NCBI RefSeq assembly: GCF_028621955.1
Contig: NZ_CP117516.1
Coordinates: forward strand, 186,001-250,000
Reading direction: 5' to 3'
Source of the DNA: Erythrobacter sp. BLCC-B19
GTDB taxonomy: Bacteria > Pseudomonadota > Alphaproteobacteria > Sphingomonadales > Sphingomonadaceae
DNA: 64,000 nucleotides
Below the pieces are notes generated by a model. It searched no databases, was not told the origin of the DNA, and was given only the letters and a program-made list of their open reading frames with translations. Position 1 is the first letter of the stretch. Each line of letters begins with the position of its first letter. Of the stretch, positions 8,482 to 15,676 are shown piece by piece. The translations under genes and the position numbers were made by a program.

Positions 8482-8895
8482 TCAGGCGGAGAGCGGCGGC
8501 CCGCGCAATTGCGGCCGGAGGAAGGGAAGTTCGCGCCGGGGAAGCGCGGGGAGCGGGGCAAGCCCGATCAGCAGGATAAAGGCGATCGCGGCCGCCAGCA
8601 GCAGCGGATCGGCCCCGCCGAGCGCTGAATGGCCGAGGCCCGAGAACGCGCAATGCGTCGCCTTGGCGGCCGCATCGGCATGATCGCCGCCCGTGTCCTG
8701 CTTGCCCGGAATGGCGATCTGCATCTGCTTGGGCGTCCCGCTCGCATCCGAGCAGATCGTCACCGTCAGGAACCGGTCACCGTCCGCCGAGAGCATGAAC
8801 CCCGCCGGCACCACAGCCTTCACCGCCAGCGCAAGCGCCAGCAGCACCAGCGTCAGCCGGGCGTGGTCACGGATCAGGGCGCGAAGGGAGCTCAT
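8482..8895 (-). CDS. DUF2946-like protein
   Basis: 137 residues. An N-terminal helix (LTLVLLALALAVKAVVPAGFM) is followed by a short domain with a cysteine (VTICSDASG), a His/Asp-rich segment (GGDHADAAAKATHCAFSGLGH) and a second hydrophobic helix (LLLAAAIAFILLIGLAPL). The AVVPAGFM ... IC pattern is that of DUF2946 proteins, commonly near TonB receptors and copper genes. The His and Cys residues could bind metal. It is last in coordinate order but first in transcription of this minus-strand copper module. Confidence 0.7.
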   Translation of the reverse strand: MSSLRALIRDHARLTLVLLALALAVKAVVPAGFMLSADGDRFLTVTICSDASGTPKQMQIAIPGKQDTGGDHADAAAKATHCAFSGLGHSALGGADPLLLAAAIAFILLIGLAPLPALPRRELPFLRPQLRGPPLSA

Positions 8896-9372
8896 GACGA
8901 CAAGCGCGTTAGCCGCTCAGCGCAGCTTTGTCACGGTCTACGCTGCCTCAGGATCAGTCGGCCAGCCAAAGATCATGCGCATCGATCCGCAGCCGGGTGA
9001 CTGCCCGCATCGCCTCGGTGCGGGCTTCGGGTTCGGTGCCATGTTGGCCCGTGCGGCTGCCACTGCATCCGGGGCCATGAAACCCGATATCTTCCGTCTC
9101 TCTGGCAACTCCCCCGCGCATTGGCTGCCGAGCGCGTGGGACGTGTCAGGAACTGAAAGGGCCGTAACTGAAAGAGCGCGAAGAGAGCAGGCGGAAGCGC
9201 TGGCGACAGCGATCGAGAAGAATGGGCTCCAAGCCGATCAAAGGGCGGAATGCGTGAAAGAGGCGCTGCGCCAATTGGGCGAGGCGGTTTGGGCTGCGGC
9301 TATTGCCGGGTTTGGGCTCACACTATTTCGGTTTGCCGAGGTGAGCAGCAGGGCAGGGTGACACTGGCGAGA
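8896..9372. other. Intergenic stretch with one doubtful small ORF
   Basis: The upstream region of the copper module occupies the left end. Apart from a doubtful 94-codon ORF (annotated separately) I see no gene, repeat or RNA motif here. Confidence 0.4.
9077..9361 (+). CDS. Doubtful small ORF
   Basis: 94 codons from an ATG (MKPDIFRLSGNSPAHWLPSA). A middle portion rich in Ala, Glu and Arg (ARREQAEALATAIEK) could form a helix, followed by a hydrophobic turn (AVWAAAIAGFGLTLFRFAE). There is no strong ribosome-binding site and no family I recognise. It ends 12 bases before the stop of a convergent gene. It could be an Orf of a small membrane-associated protein or simply open sequence in high-GC DNA. 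Confidence 0.22.
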   Translation: MKPDIFRLSGNSPAHWLPSAWDVSGTERAVTERARREQAEALATAIEKNGLQADQRAECVKEALRQLGEAVWAAAIAGFGLTLFRFAEVSSRAG

Positions 9373-9894
9373 TCAATTCTCGAACCTCGCCTGATAGATG
9401 CACGCGCATTCCCCAGGCCGGTCGCATTCGGGCAGTGGCAAGACCTGCGTTGCATCCAGAGCTATCACGCGCCCACCGACCCGGCCTGCACGTTCGCAAG
9501 GGCCAACAGCCAGCGCAGAGGGTCGCAACACTGCGGCCTTGATACCTGCCCCAGCCATCCTTCGCAGGTCGCGGATGCTGCATAGCGCGGCGCTGATGGC
9601 GAGCCCGATCTTACAAGCTGCGTCTATGGGGTCTGCGCGGCCACGTTCATTCAGGGTGGCGAAGAACTCGGCCGCAAGCTTCACTCTCGGGCTCAGACCA
9701 AGCGCTGCCAAGGATGCTTTGTCGAGCGGCGTCCCCCGCTTACGCAAATCGTCATAGGTCACGAACCGGTCTGGGTGCCCGTCAAACGTCTCGCGATAGA
9801 AGGCGCGCACGTCGGCGCGATCGTCCGTCAGGCCCACAAGGTAGAGTGCGTAGTCGATCGCTGTATGCTGGTCGGGCCATGATGGCGGGGCCAT
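9373..9894 (-). CDS. Hypothetical protein with Cys-rich C-terminus
   Basis: 173 residues from the ATG at 9892-9894, chosen because GGAGGAG lies six bases upstream; the frame extends 33 residues further but without such a site. The N-terminus (PDQHTAIDYALYLVGLTDDRADVRAFYRE) is acidic and helical. The C-terminus ends in PLPECDRPGECACIYQARF, with four cysteines that could form a small metal site. I do not recognise the family. Confidence 0.6.
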   Translation of the reverse strand: MAPPSWPDQHTAIDYALYLVGLTDDRADVRAFYRETFDGHPDRFVTYDDLRKRGTPLDKASLAALGLSPRVKLAAEFFATLNERGRADPIDAACKIGLAISAALCSIRDLRRMAGAGIKAAVLRPSALAVGPCERAGRVGGRVIALDATQVLPLPECDRPGECACIYQARFEN

Positions 9895-10410
9895 GCTTGC
9901 GCTCCTCCAAATCTCACCCCGGCATATTGCGCGTCGGTTGATCCGGCAAGCGGCTGCGCCATCGGGGAGCAGATTGGGGAACACGTCCCACAAAAGCGGA
10001 AAAGCTCAATTTTTTCAGAGGCAATTGGCGGAGAGGGTGGGATTCAATTTGACATAGCAAACCATTGATTTTTATATTCTAAAAATTATCTGACTTTTAT
10101 CTTACCCTCAAATCTACCCCCTGATTTTGATCGCTTGCCATCTAGGTTTGTCCACCAATATCGAAGCTCCCTGACGCCTTCTACTCAGTTCCTTCAACCG
10201 CTGAAAAGAGCGAAGAAGCCATCCCTCCGCTCCCGTCATTCTGACAACCCACGCACCGCCACTTTAGAAGCCAAAAAGCTCCAAACCAGCACCGATGCGC
10301 TAGGAGAAGCCGGAGAGTGCCGTTTGCACCTAGCGACTTCATGCCGTTTGGCAGGCCAAATACATTATATGAAAAGCGCGACTGACAGCAGTTCGATCGT
10401 GCAAAACGAC
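9895..10410. other. AT-richer gene-poor boundary
   Basis: About 500 bases with clearly lower GC than either side, especially around 10040-10110 (runs of A and T). It holds the upstream region of the hypothetical gene and a tRNA-Ser-like fragment (annotated separately). A 94-codon plus-strand frame at 10135-10419 has no ribosome-binding site and a low-complexity look; I do not call it a gene. Confidence 0.5.
10026..10046 (-). repeat. tRNA-Ser 3'-end remnant, likely attachment site
   Basis: Read on the minus strand, this is TGAATCCCACCCTCTCCGCC followed by A: the T-loop, T-stem 3' strand, acceptor strand and CCA of a typical bacterial tRNA-Ser. No tRNA body precedes it; the sequence upstream is AT-rich. 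Isolated 3' ends of tRNA genes are usual at one edge of elements that integrate by site-specific recombination. It lies about 370 bp from the start of the catabolic cluster. Confidence 0.55.
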
Positions 10411-12762
10411 CTAGACTAGGAACAGTTCGGCCATCGCATCAAATATGGCTTCCGCATCGAGGCGATAGGTGCGGTAGAGATCGGGGAGATCGCCGGCCTG
10501 GCCGAAACGGTCGGTGCCGAGCGGGCTGACCCGCTGCCCGCGCACCCCGCCGAGCCATGACAGCGCGGCGGGCGAGCCGTCGAGCACGGTGACGAGGCCG
10601 GCGTCGGGGGCAAGCTGGCCGAGCAGGCTCTCAATATGGCTGGGCTGACGCTCCCCGCCGTTCCAGCGCGCGGCGCGGGCCGCCGACCAGTCGCGGTGCA
10701 AGCGGTCGGGCGAGGTCACCGCAAGCAGGCCAAGGCCGGGCAGGTCGTCCTGCAATTGCTCCCACGCCGCCAGCGCCTCGGGCGCGACTGCACCGCTATA
10801 GGCGATGGCGGCCTTGGCCCCCGGCGCGGGCTCGCGCAGCCAATAGGCTCCTGCCAGCGCGCCCGCCTGCCATGCGTCGTCACCGCGCGCCTGCTGTTCG
10901 ATCTGGCGAGTGGTGAGGCGCAGATAGACGCTGCTGCCGCCGTCCGCCTGCATATGCGCGAAGGCCCATTGCATCAGCAACGCGACCTCGTCGGCAAAGG
11001 CAGGCTCGAAGCTTTCGAGGCCCGGCTGGCCCATGCCGATCAGCGGGGTGTTGATCGATTGATGCGCCCCGCCCTCGCCTGCCAGCGTAATGCCCGAAGG
11101 CGTGCCCACCAGCAGGAAGCGCGCGTCCTGATAGCAGCCGTAATTGAGCGCATCGAGCCCGCGCGAGATGAAGGGATCATAGACCGTCCCCACCGGCAGC
11201 AGCCGCGTGCCGAAATGCGGCGCAGCAAGGCCCAGCGAGGTCATCGCGAGGAAGAAGTTGTTCTCGGCAATCCCCAGTTCGATGTGCTGGCCCGCGGTGT
11301 GCGCGATCCACTTCTGTGCCGAGGGGATCTTCGCCTTCTGGAACACGTCCGCCAGTTCCTGCCGCCGGAACAGCCCGCGCTGGTTGACGAAGGCGCCGAG
11401 ATTGGTTGTCTGGGTCACGTCCGGCGCAGTGGTGACAATGCGGTCGGCAAGAGGTTCGTCCGACTTGGCGAGATCATAGAGTACCTTGCCGAAGGCGGCC
11501 TGCGTCGATTGCACCGCCCCTTCCGGCACAGGCAAGGCGGGGACGGGCACGGCTGACGCGCGGTGCTCTGCCGCTTTTCGGGCGATCAGACTGTCCTTGA
11601 CCAGCGCCTCCAGCCGTGCGGCAAGGTTGTCGCCGAGGCCCGCCCAATTGTCCCACTCCTGCCCCGGTTCGATGCCGAGTTCATCGCGCAGACCTTCGAT
11701 CTGGGCGGTGTTCATCATGCCGGAATGGTTGTCCTTGTGCCCCGCCAGCGGCAGACCATAACCCTTGACGGTGTAGGCGATGAAAAGCGTGGGACGGTCG
11801 TCGGTCACGCTGTCGAAGGCCTGCGTCAGGGTTTCAAGGCAATGCCCGCCAAGGTTGGTCATCAGCCGGGCGAGGCTTGCATCGTCATGATCGGCAAGCA
11901 GCTCCGCAATGCCCCGAACGCCCGCCAAATCTCGCTCCAGCCGTTCACGCCACGCGGCGCCGCCGAGATAGGTCAGCACCGCGAAGTCGGCGTTGGGGCA
12001 GCTCTCGATCCAGTCTTCGAGCGCCTTGCCTCCCGGACGCTTGAAGGCCTCTCGCTGGAGCCTGCCGTGCTTCAGCGTCACCACCCGCCAGCCGCAGGTC
12101 TCGAAGATGTCGTCGAAGCGGCGGAACATCCGGTCGGCGGTGGTCGCGTCGAGGGACTGGCGGTTGTAATCGACGATCCACCAGCAGTTCCTGAGATCGT
12201 GCTTGTAGCCCTCGATCAGGCATTCGTAGATGTTGCCCTCGTCGAGCTCGGCATCGCCCATCAGCGCGATCATCCGGCCGGTGTCGCTTTCGGCAAGCTG
12301 GCCGTGGGCGACGAGGTAATCCTGCACCAGGCTGCTGAACGCGGTCACCGCCACCCCGAGACCGACAGAGCCGGTCGAGAAGTCGACGCGGACAGTGTCC
12401 TTTGTGCGGCTCGGATAGGACTGCACGCCGCCAAGCCCGCGGAACGCTTCGAGCTTCTCGCGGGTCTGTTCGCCGAGCAGGTAGTGGATCGCGTGCAGCA
12501 CCGGCCCCGCATGGGGCTTGACCGCCACCTTGTCCTTCGGCCGGAGCGCATAGAAATAGAGCGCGGTCATGATCGCCGTCATCGAGGCGCACGACGCCTG
12601 ATGCCCGCCGACCTTCAGCCCGTCACGCTTCTCGCGGATATTGTTAGCGTTGTGCACCGTCCACGAGGACAGCCAGCGCAGCCGCTGCTCGATTACTTCC
12701 AGCAAGGCGATATGCCCGGTCTCGGTGGAAGTATCCGGCGGCGTGAGGGCAGCGTCAGACAT
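10411..12762 (-). CDS. Thiamine-diphosphate 2-oxoacid dehydrogenase E1, AceE/MdeB-like
   Basis: 783 residues, somewhat shorter than AceE (about 890). The N-terminal half has the transketolase-type ThDP site: GDAELDEGN at about 169-177 and the downstream asparagine in VDYNRQS (N200), plus HKDNHSGMMNT. The middle domain (IELGIAENNFFLAMTSLGLA) and the C-terminal domain complete the homodimeric E1 architecture. Homodimeric E1s decarboxylate pyruvate (AceE) or 2-oxobutyrate (MdeB) and transfer the acyl group to a lipoyl E2. No E2 or E3 gene is present here, so it would have to use cellular ones. It is preceded by the M81 and D-serine-dehydratase-like genes, which could supply a 2-oxoacid (inference). 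Confidence 0.82.
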   Translation of the reverse strand: MSDAALTPPDTSTETGHIALLEVIEQRLRWLSSWTVHNANNIREKRDGLKVGGHQASCASMTAIMTALYFYALRPKDKVAVKPHAGPVLHAIHYLLGEQTREKLEAFRGLGGVQSYPSRTKDTVRVDFSTGSVGLGVAVTAFSSLVQDYLVAHGQLAESDTGRMIALMGDAELDEGNIYECLIEGYKHDLRNCWWIVDYNRQSLDATTADRMFRRFDDIFETCGWRVVTLKHGRLQREAFKRPGGKALEDWIESCPNADFAVLTYLGGAAWRERLERDLAGVRGIAELLADHDDASLARLMTNLGGHCLETLTQAFDSVTDDRPTLFIAYTVKGYGLPLAGHKDNHSGMMNTAQIEGLRDELGIEPGQEWDNWAGLGDNLAARLEALVKDSLIARKAAEHRASAVPVPALPVPEGAVQSTQAAFGKVLYDLAKSDEPLADRIVTTAPDVTQTTNLGAFVNQRGLFRRQELADVFQKAKIPSAQKWIAHTAGQHIELGIAENNFFLAMTSLGLAAPHFGTRLLPVGTVYDPFISRGLDALNYGCYQDARFLLVGTPSGITLAGEGGAHQSINTPLIGMGQPGLESFEPAFADEVALLMQWAFAHMQADGGSSVYLRLTTRQIEQQARGDDAWQAGALAGAYWLREPAPGAKAAIAYSGAVAPEALAAWEQLQDDLPGLGLLAVTSPDRLHRDWSAARAARWNGGERQPSHIESLLGQLAPDAGLVTVLDGSPAALSWLGGVRGQRVSPLGTDRFGQAGDLPDLYRTYRLDAEAIFDAMAELFLV

Positions 12763-12807
12763 GAGAAAAAGCTCCGTGGCAAACCCGCGCTGTCGGATAT
12801 CGGCGCG

Positions 12808-14268
12808 TCATGCAAGGTCGATCAGCTGCGCAGGCGGCGGCGGATCGACAAGCGGATGAAAATCGCGCGCGCGCCGTTGATACGCGAGGCGGGTGAAGTC
12901 GAGATCCAGCGCGCCGGGCGTAGCGACTTTCCAGGTATGGCGCGCGATCGGATTGTAGGCGGCCTCGTGATGGCTGCTCGACTTGACGATGACGATGTGC
13001 CGCTCGGCAAGGCGGATGCCGAGATCCTCGAAGATCGATGTGGCGAACACACCGGCGCGCTTGGCACAAACCACGATATCAACCCCGGCATGGCGCAGCC
13101 AGACGGCCGAGCCCATCGAATAGGGCACGTCGATCGCCATCTGGGCGAGATCGCGGGTGATGGCCATCACTTCGACCTCGAGGTCGAGCGGATCGCCCGA
13201 AGTCGGCCCGGTCTTGCCGCCAAGCCGCACAGCAATGCGCGCGCCCACCCCTGCATCGTCGGCGATGCGGACCACGGCGGGATCGTGGAAGCTGGCAATG
13301 GCGACATTGCGCAGCCCCCGTTCCAGCACGGCAGCAAGGAAGAACGTGCTGTCCCCCGGCGCGCCGCCGCCCGGATTGTCGGCATGATCGGCAAGAACCA
13401 CCGGGCCCTCAAGCGCGGCAGCTCTGTCCAGCGAGGTGGCGATGTCCGGGTAATCGGGCCGTAGGCTTTCGCGCGCGGCGATCAGGCTGGCAGCGATTTC
13501 CTGCGCGGTCGCAGCGGCAGCCTCGGCATCGCCATCGGCATAGCACAGCACCCGCGTGCCGGTATCGGCGGTGTCGCCCCAGGGAAAGCCGTGAGCAATG
13601 GTGGCAGAGAGGATGCCCGTGCGTTGCTCGATTTCGTGCAGGCCATCAACCAGAGCGCGCATTGGCCCGGCGAAGGTCGGGTAGATGCCGATCATCCCGG
13701 TATCGACCAGCGCCGGCACAGGCCGCATTTTGCTTTGCCGCGCGGCATTGCAGATCGTGAACAGTTCCGCCGCGCGCTCGGCAAAGTCGATATGGGGGTA
13801 TTCCTTGACCGCGATCAGGCAGTCCGCCGCACGCACCATCGCTGGCGTCAGGTGACAATGGCAATCGAGCACCGCGCCAATCACGGCGTCAGACAGCAGA
13901 TTGCGCATCCGGGCAAGCAGATCGCCTTCGCAATCGTCCTCGTCCTCGGCCATCATCGCCCCGTGGAGCTGGAGCAGCACCATGTCGAGCGGCCCGGCGG
14001 CGATGCAATCGGCAAGGATGGCGTCACGCAACCCGCGGTAAGCCTCGCCCACCACGCGCCCGCCCGGCTGCGCGAAAGTCGAGATGCTTTCGATCACCTC
14101 CAGCCCCTCGGCCTCGGCCATGCGGCGGAACAGCGCGAGCGGACCGGCAGGATCAGCGGCCGATCCATCGCGCGTGATCCCGTTCTCCTCGAAGGCGCTG
14201 CGGCCGGTCGGGAACGGGGCAAAACTGTTGGTTTCGGTCACCAGCGCAGCGATGAACAGCCGGGCCAT
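12808..14268 (-). CDS. M81 family metallopeptidase, MlrC-like
   Basis: 486 residues. The start ATG (14266-14268) shares one base with the stop of the upstream gene (TGATG). Conserved M81 features: FIAALVTETNSFAP at the N-terminus, the metal-binding DCHCHLTP segment near residue 150, HGFPWGDTADTG near 255, DHADNPGGGAPGDST near 300 and KSSSHHEAAYNPIA near the C-terminus. M81 includes MlrC, the enzyme of sphingomonads that completes hydrolysis of linearised microcystin to free amino acids. No signal peptide, so it is cytoplasmic. It probably cleaves a small modified peptide; microcystin itself is not implied. Confidence 0.85.
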   Translation of the reverse strand: MARLFIAALVTETNSFAPFPTGRSAFEENGITRDGSAADPAGPLALFRRMAEAEGLEVIESISTFAQPGGRVVGEAYRGLRDAILADCIAAGPLDMVLLQLHGAMMAEDEDDCEGDLLARMRNLLSDAVIGAVLDCHCHLTPAMVRAADCLIAVKEYPHIDFAERAAELFTICNAARQSKMRPVPALVDTGMIGIYPTFAGPMRALVDGLHEIEQRTGILSATIAHGFPWGDTADTGTRVLCYADGDAEAAAATAQEIAASLIAARESLRPDYPDIATSLDRAAALEGPVVLADHADNPGGGAPGDSTFFLAAVLERGLRNVAIASFHDPAVVRIADDAGVGARIAVRLGGKTGPTSGDPLDLEVEVMAITRDLAQMAIDVPYSMGSAVWLRHAGVDIVVCAKRAGVFATSIFEDLGIRLAERHIVIVKSSSHHEAAYNPIARHTWKVATPGALDLDFTRLAYQRRARDFHPLVDPPPPAQLIDLA

Positions 14269-15464
14269 CAGGCGATCCCGAAGTGGGTCGAGACGCCGCC
14301 GACCACGCGGTATGCCGCATCGACGAGGTGCAGGCGCCGCCACTTGTCGAAGGTAGTGCAAGGGTGCGAGATTCCGAACCCTATCAAGTCGCCAAAGGCA
14401 AGGTCGCAAGCGGGCGGGACGATCAGACAGGCGTGCTGATCGAACAGGCGCTCGGTCGTGACGCCTTCCAGCGCCCGCGGCGCAGCGTCGCGGCCCGGAC
14501 GAACATGCCACAGCGGCACCGGCAGGCCCGCATCGCTGGAGATATGGCGCTTGCCCAGCGCGGCGATGGCCTGCCCGGATTCGGGACGCGACTGGATGTG
14601 CGCCCAGACTTCCAGCGCAGGCTGGAGCCCGCCTTTGGGGAGGTTCACGAGCCCGCGCGCGGCGATCCCGGCAAAGCCTGCGGCATACATGCCGTGATCG
14701 TGGGTGAGGTAGCAGCCGCTGCGGAGCACCGGACGGAGCGGCCGGGTGGTGCTTGCGGCGGCTAGCATGGTGCGCGCGGCCTGATCGAAGAACAGCGAGC
14801 CCCCGGCTGACACGATCACCTCGTCACTTTCGAAAAGGCCTGCCGCATCGATCGCGCGCACCGCCTCGGCAAAGCGGGCCAAGTGCGCGCCGCTGGCATC
14901 GCTGTGGGCATGGACGCCCTCGAAGATCTCGACCCCGGCAAGCCGCAGCGCCGGTGCGGCGGCGGCAGCGGCGGCGACGGCGAGCGCCTCTCCCGCCGAG
15001 CGCACGCCTGCGCGCTGGCCGGAATCGCCGATTTCGATCAGCACCTTCAATCGCCCCGCCCCCGGCGCCCCCTCCAGCGCCTGTGCCAGCGCATCGACCC
15101 CGGCGATGCTGTCGACGAGGCAATGGACCTCTGCTGCCGGAAAATCCGCCAGCACCCCCGCCAGCGTCTCGAGGCTGCGGCGGCCGACGACCTGATTGGC
15201 GATGATGATCCGCCCGATCTCCCATTCGGCATAGAGCCGCGCATGCAAAGGATGGGCGGCGGTCATCCCCCACGCCCCGGCGGCGATCTGGAGCGACATC
15301 AGTTCAGGGCTCATGGTGGTCTTGCCATGGGGCGCAAGGCTGAGGCCGTGGGCATCGGCGAAGGCCTGCATCCACGCCAGATTGTGATCGAGCGCAGGCT
15401 TGCGGATCACCGCCGCAGGCAGCGCGACCTCATCGGCGATGAGGCTGGCATGTGGCTCGTTCAT
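14268..15464 (-). CDS. PLP-dependent D-serine dehydratase/D-threonine aldolase-like enzyme
   Basis: 398 residues with an alanine-racemase-type N-terminal barrel and a C-terminal D-serine-dehydratase-like beta domain. The PLP lysine is K48 in LAPHGKTTM. The metal site used for D-amino-acid elimination in this fold-type III family is present as H367 and C369 (GISHPCTTF). Members deaminate D-serine or 3-hydroxy-D-aspartate, or cleave D-threonine. It starts the minus-strand operon with the M81 and E1 genes. A D-Ser to pyruvate step feeding the E1 enzyme would be coherent (inference). Transcription probably starts near the operator at 15574. Confidence 0.85.
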   Translation of the reverse strand: MNEPHASLIADEVALPAAVIRKPALDHNLAWMQAFADAHGLSLAPHGKTTMSPELMSLQIAAGAWGMTAAHPLHARLYAEWEIGRIIIANQVVGRRSLETLAGVLADFPAAEVHCLVDSIAGVDALAQALEGAPGAGRLKVLIEIGDSGQRAGVRSAGEALAVAAAAAAAPALRLAGVEIFEGVHAHSDASGAHLARFAEAVRAIDAAGLFESDEVIVSAGGSLFFDQAARTMLAAASTTRPLRPVLRSGCYLTHDHGMYAAGFAGIAARGLVNLPKGGLQPALEVWAHIQSRPESGQAIAALGKRHISSDAGLPVPLWHVRPGRDAAPRALEGVTTERLFDQHACLIVPPACDLAFGDLIGFGISHPCTTFDKWRRLHLVDAAYRVVGGVSTHFGIA

Positions 15465-15560
15465 CTCGTCTCCCTGCTCAGGCCCATGAAGCCCGGCGTT
15501 TCTAGCGTCAGTATCGCCCCCCGTCAGACCCGATCGCGACCCGGCCGCAAATCGAAAGGC

Positions 15561-15566
15561 TTGACA
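15561..15566 (+). promoter_or_regulatory. Candidate -35 box for the TonB receptor operon
   Basis: Perfect TTGACA, 111 bases before the receptor start codon. A -10 at about 15583-15588 (TAGGCT, spacer 16) is only a weak match. The putative TetR operator lies between the two boxes, so a bound repressor would block polymerase. Confidence 0.45.
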
Positions 15567-15573
15567 GCGTCAT

Positions 15574-15593
15574 AACTGGGATTAGGCTCAGTT
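15574..15593. promoter_or_regulatory. TetR operator candidate O1
   Basis: AACTGGGATTAGGCTCAGTT, an imperfect 20-bp inverted repeat (AACTGGG...CTCAGTT) between the divergent PLP-enzyme gene and the TonB receptor gene. Near-identical 20-bp sites occur at 23978 and 24777. Centre TA and half-site AACTGGG are shared. It is placed to control both divergent operons. Confidence 0.75.
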
Positions 15594-15676
15594 TTACTTT
15601 TGGGGGTTCCGGGCAGGATTCGCAAGGCCCGAAATCAAGCGCGGGGTGCGCGCCGGCATGGGGAGGTGCAAGACGT

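Noticed and set aside
10135..10419. 94-codon ORF on the plus strand in the AT-richer stretch
   Set aside because: No ribosome-binding site, low-complexity Ser/Arg/Lys composition, and it ends inside the convergent E1 gene.
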